Shown here: positions 60,147-64,000 of the stretch, piece after piece
Layout: every line of letters starts with the position of its first letter
Numbering within the stretch: the first letter of the stretch is position 1
Assembly: GCA_949318235.1 (NCBI GenBank)
Contig: OX439132.1
Coordinates: 46,172,641-46,236,640 of the forward strand
Direction of reading: 5' to 3'
Source: Ecdyonurus torrentis
Taxonomy: Eukaryota > Arthropoda > Insecta > Ephemeroptera > Heptageniidae
DNA: 64,000 bases
The notes under the pieces: generated by a model
What the model saw: only the letters and a program-made list of their open reading frames with translations
The model's database searches: none
Told to the model about the DNA's origin: nothing
Translations under genes and position numbers: made by a program

Positions 60147-61859
60147 TAAAGTATCTTATAAATAATTGCAAAGTATATATAATTCTTGCAAATTGAAGCC
60201 CAAGATTTTTATTAAAAAAACTTTATTTGAAAGAAGATGAACTAAAAAAAATCTAAGTTTTTTCTTGCAAGATTATAGCTCAAGATTATATTACTGTTCA
60301 AAAATCTTGCAAGATAACCTTAAAATTATTAAATTAAAAAAATCTTGTTTTAATTCTTGCAAGATTAGCTCAAGATTTAGACCGTTAATAAATCTTACTT
60401 TGAATCTTGCACAATCAATGCAAGATTAAAACCGTTAAAAAATCTTGCTTTGATTCTCGCAAGATCACCTCAAGATTTATGTTTTTAAATGATTGCTGCC
60501 CCAAAATCACATCTACATGATATTTATAGTTAAAAAACGATATAAAAAACATACACTCACCTCATCAAAAAGTCACAACGCTATTTACCATCCACTCACA
60601 ACCATGACAGCGATTGCTCTATGTTAATTGTTGGTTTCTCATGTCGAGCGTCATATGTACATATGTATGAAACAAAGACATGTTCATATTAGCGAAACAT
60701 CTAAATATACGTGTGGAACGATTACTAATTATGTTTCTTACCTGTCAAAATAATGTCTTGGTCCATCAAGTACTTCACTATCACTCTTAAATACGCCACA
60801 AAAGTAATAAAACCACAGAGCTAAAGTACGGCGTCATTATCAACAGCGGCCATTATTTCCCATGATGCATTGCAATGGTAAAGCACCAAAATAATCTTGC
60901 ACAAGATATATTTATGTTGAACAAGACAAGATAATATCTTACTCAAAATACCCACAAGAAAATATCTTGAATGTTTTATATAATGCAAGATTTCAAATCT
61001 TGCTCAAGATTCATGAAATTTTGCAAGAAAATATTTTTGAACCAAAAATAATGAAAGCATAAACTTTAAAAATTCTTGTACATGATATGCTGTAATACGC
61101 CAAGATTATTTCTTGCATTTTTAGAGTCTTGAATCTTGTGCAAGATTCAATAACTCTCCAATTAATCAAATCTTGCAAAATATATTTTCTTGTGAAAATT
61201 TTGAGTAAGATATAATCTTGGGTAAATAGCTTGCGCAAGATTTTATCTTAGGTAAGATCTGCTTCTTGCAAAAGATAAAATTTATCTTGCAATATTCTAA
61301 ACTTGCAAGATATTTACTTGTTAACATTTTGCGTAAGATTTTATCTTTTGTTTATTATCTTGTGCAAGATTTTTCCATAGATAAGATAATGTTTCTTGCA
61401 CAAGATAAAATTTATCTTGAACATATTTTACAAGATTTACGCCTTGACAAGACTGTCAAATCTTGTTCAAGATATATTCTTGCCAAGATGTTGATCTTGC
61501 GCAAGTTTTATCTTCTTGCGTAAGATTTTTAACATCTTGCACAAGAAAAATTAATCTTGAAACTTTATTTTTATCTTGCACACGAAAATATCTTATGCAA
61601 GATGAATAACAAGATCTTGAACTTAAAAGAACTCAAGATTTTAAACTTTTGTAAGATCTTGAACCATCTTGCCTTAATTTTTCCAAACATGCAAGATCTT
61701 GGCTATCTTGAAGACATCTTGCAAGATCTTGAGTTGATCTTGCAAGAATATAGGTAAGATTTTTGACCAGGGATAATCATACTGCATTACACATAATTTA
61801 TACATTTCATTTTTTACGCAATGCAATGTAGTTATATACATTGATATAGCATATGTGTA

Positions 61860-62056
<197 letters not shown>

Positions 62057-62639
62057 TTGTTCTTTTATAAATAAAGAACAATTTTTTTTATTGTATCTTT
62101 TATATCATAGTTTTGTAGATTTTGCTACAGTCGATGTTTCATAACAAAAACGATGATGACATTCCTTAATAATTTTTTTCATAACGCATTTAAATACGTT
62201 TAGCATGTTGAAGAAACCAGAGAGTTTAAAGTTTAAAATACTGTCAAATAAATATAAGGAAACTTATGAAAATTATTATACTAAATATATTAACACTACT
62301 GTATACAACATGCTTTATAGTTACGTTGTTTTGAAGAGAATAGTATGAGCATTCATCTATGTTTTAGTTTTTTTTATATGCGATCAACAGAAAATTGTTA
62401 AATAGTTATTTTAAGAGAGGCTTTTATGCGTTAATGCATAATGCCATAGTGAGCGCTATGAGCATTGCTTTGTTATTATATTTCTGACGTCACGCGCTCA
62501 CGCGCAAGCGCATTCGACTCGCAACCCTTATAATATAGTCCGTGATTTCTCCCGCTTCCCAAAATCATATCCTAATGATATGCATATCATTTTTCTGGTA
62601 ATTTTTTACTGATTTTTTCATGTTCGCCTCAGGTTAATA
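62057..62639. other. Non-coding sequence
   Basis: No ORF, RNA or repeat boundary supported. A small GC-richer patch is at 62485-62530. Confidence 0.5.
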
Positions 62640-63188
62640 CCTTTAATAAAATATTAGCTTTTTTTTTTTTTTTTTTTTTAATTTACCCTTTCTGAATCTG
62701 AAAGTTTTATAATTAAATAATTTATTTAATTATAAAATTAGTTTAAAGAAGTAGTCTCTAAAATATGACAATTTTTTAAAATATTAACGCTTTTATGCTG
62801 TAGACGAATTAAAATAGAGGCCATAAAAAGTTTTCAACAGTATATAGTTTTAAAAGTAAAAACTTGATTTTCTGTCGAAGAGTTGAACTTAAATATAGAT
62901 TTTTCCTCGTTACATTTAGGCGCACGTAAAGAATATAAGAGTACAGCACGTAATTTATGTAAATATTGCTAAATAACTAAGAACAACATAAATAATTATG
63001 CTGTTTATATTTATGCTTTAACATATTTTACTATGCAATATAGCATAGGTTATGTCGTATTGAAAAAATTGTACTAAAAATGTACTAGGATAAATATTGC
63101 GCTTGTATTATTATTTTTTGTGTGTGAAAGTATTACAATAAAGTAAAATTAAGTCAATAGTTAGGCGTACGTCATGAGGATACACCCT
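62640..63188. repeat. Conserved segment upstream of ZFb, copy 3 (right piece)
   Basis: Matches 8545-9092 and 36955-37490, up to CATGAGGATACACCCTA, where the 63190 element interrupts it. Confidence 0.85.
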
Positions 63189-63189
63189 A

Positions 63190-63665
63190 CCCTGCTCAAA
63201 AATCCTGCGCAGGATCTTGCAGGACCCCGCAAGATCTTGCAAGATTTGGCTTATTGCAAGATCCTGCGCAAGATCTTGCAAGATCTTGCACGGGGTCCTG
63301 CAAGATCCTGCAAGATCTTGCAAGACAAATTTCTTGCAGGATCCTGCATGATCTTGCACAGGATGCTGCATAATCTTGCACGGGGTCATGCAAGATCTTG
63401 CAAGACAAATTTTTTGATCTTGAGTGGGAATGTCTTGCACAAGATCCTGCAAATCTTGCACAGGATCTTGCAAGAAAAATTAAAAGTCCTGTTCAGGACA
63501 TCTTGCACAGGATCCTATATGATCTTGCACGGGGTCTTGCAAGATCCTGCAGGACAAATTAAATTTGTCTTGTGCAAGATATTTTTTTGCAAATCCTGTT
63601 CAAGATCTTAATATCTTGCGTATCCTGAGATATTTTGTTGAGAATCTTGTGCAATCCTGAGCAGG
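63190..63665. mobile_element. Palindrome-array TIR element (CCTGCGCAGG/CTTGCAAG type), short
   Basis: Starts CCCTGCTCAAAAATCCTGCG and ends CCTGAGCAGGA, with TA before and after (63188-63189, 63666-63667). The whole element is one array of CAAGATCCTGC, CAAGATCTTGC and GCACGGGGTC motifs. The first palindrome is ATCCTGCGCAGGAT. No ORF is meaningful: the long ones simply read through repeats. Confidence 0.75.
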
Positions 63666-64000
63666 ATAAAACGCACCACTAATTTTTCCACCCTTAATAA
63701 TAAAAAAAATTAATTTTCAAACAATTATTAAAATTGTTGGTAGGTTAATTATTTCTTTCAATAAAAAGTACTAATTTATGGTGAATTGACAACTAAAAAA
63801 CCTAATATTTTACAATTATTTTCATTCAATAATTATAATTCTTCCATTTTGTAATTAATTTAAACTGGGGTGAACTTTTTGGGGTAAAAATGGGCAAAGT
63901 ATGTTAGAAAAACATGTTTTAACATGTCAATAGCAATATCAAAGTATAAATAGAACATTCATGCATCTATTATACAAGATGTCGTCATGGCAGAATGGTC
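63666..64000. other. Non-coding AT-rich window end
   Basis: Nothing supported. By analogy with the other copies a ZFb-type exon might be expected further right, outside the window. Confidence 0.4.

Larger units (their letters stand above)
58538..61773. mobile_element. Palindrome-array TIR element (CTTGCGCAAG type), 3.2 kb
   Basis: Left end TCCTGGTCAAAAATCTTGCG, right end the near inverse (GATTTTTGACCAGGGA), with TA on both sides (58536-58537, 61774-61775). Arms 58550-59030 and 60890-61770 (plus 60180-60480) consist of degenerate CTTGCGCAAG/CAAGATCTTG palindromes. The first on the left is ATCTTGCGCAAGAT. The centre has loosely repeated GGCAGCAATCTGAAAT blocks (59050, 59290, 59630, 59705), an inverse GATTGCTGCC at 60490, and two microsatellites. 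No transposase. Its insertion splits the conserved upstream-of-ZFb segment together with flanking sequence. Confidence 0.75.

Noticed and set aside
63111..63611. Long ORFs on both strands rich in DLARSCKIL-type repeats
   Set aside because: They are read-throughs of the CAAGATCCTGC palindrome array; both strands and several frames are open for the same reason. Not genes.

Overview
This is eukaryotic DNA, very AT-rich and repeat-dense, with intron-split genes. There are no prokaryotic operons. The coding exons belong to a BTB (TTK-type)/C2H2 zinc-finger family. That domain style, together with Penelope-like elements and RTE-like retrotransposons, points to an arthropod, perhaps a crustacean or chelicerate; the species cannot be read from the sequence. 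No rRNA or tRNA gene was recognised.

The backbone is a tandem array of paralogous genes, all on the + strand. The repeating unit seems to be [BTB exons] - [zinc-finger terminal exon type a] - [zinc-finger terminal exon type b], about 26-28 kb long. From left to right: ZFa1 (2878-3504, frameshifted) and ZFb1 (9751-10484, intact), presumably the 3' end of a gene whose BTB exons lie left of the window; gene A, with BTB and linker exons from 17056 to 22908 and two possible zinc-finger exons, ZFa2 (33118-33845) and ZFb2 (38114-38847); and gene B, with BTB exons from 43502 and an unbroken, phase-matched chain of 16 coding exons ending in a stop at 55155-55157. Every junction used is GT-AG and phase-compatible. 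The models give 618 aa (A+ZFa2), 620 aa (A+ZFb2) and 1001 aa (B). The B tail has no zinc finger. It carries a 22-residue Gly/Arg repeat exon and a lysine-rich region I do not recognise. Blocks 6571-23600 and 34834-49620 are clear duplicates.

Mobile DNA fills the rest. There are four hAT-like elements bounded by 8-bp target duplications, a Tc1/mariner-like foldback element with TA duplication, a TA-flanked foldback element present in block A and absent at the matching site in block B, two RTE-like 3' fragments ending in ATGT microsatellite, and a 5'-truncated Penelope-like element (RT with YVDD, GIY-YIG nuclease) with an inverted copy of its tail inside a gene B intron.

Two things stand out. 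First, tandem 888/889-bp repeats at 19959-21780 each carry a hammerhead ribozyme core. A diverged relative at 31150-31890 also has one. This is the organisation of a retrozyme. Second, a set of elements (5687-6365, 25127-32640, 58538-61773, 63190-63665) shares a terminus close to TCCCTGSYCAAAAAT, followed by arrays of short palindromes whose sequence differs between elements but stays self-complementary.
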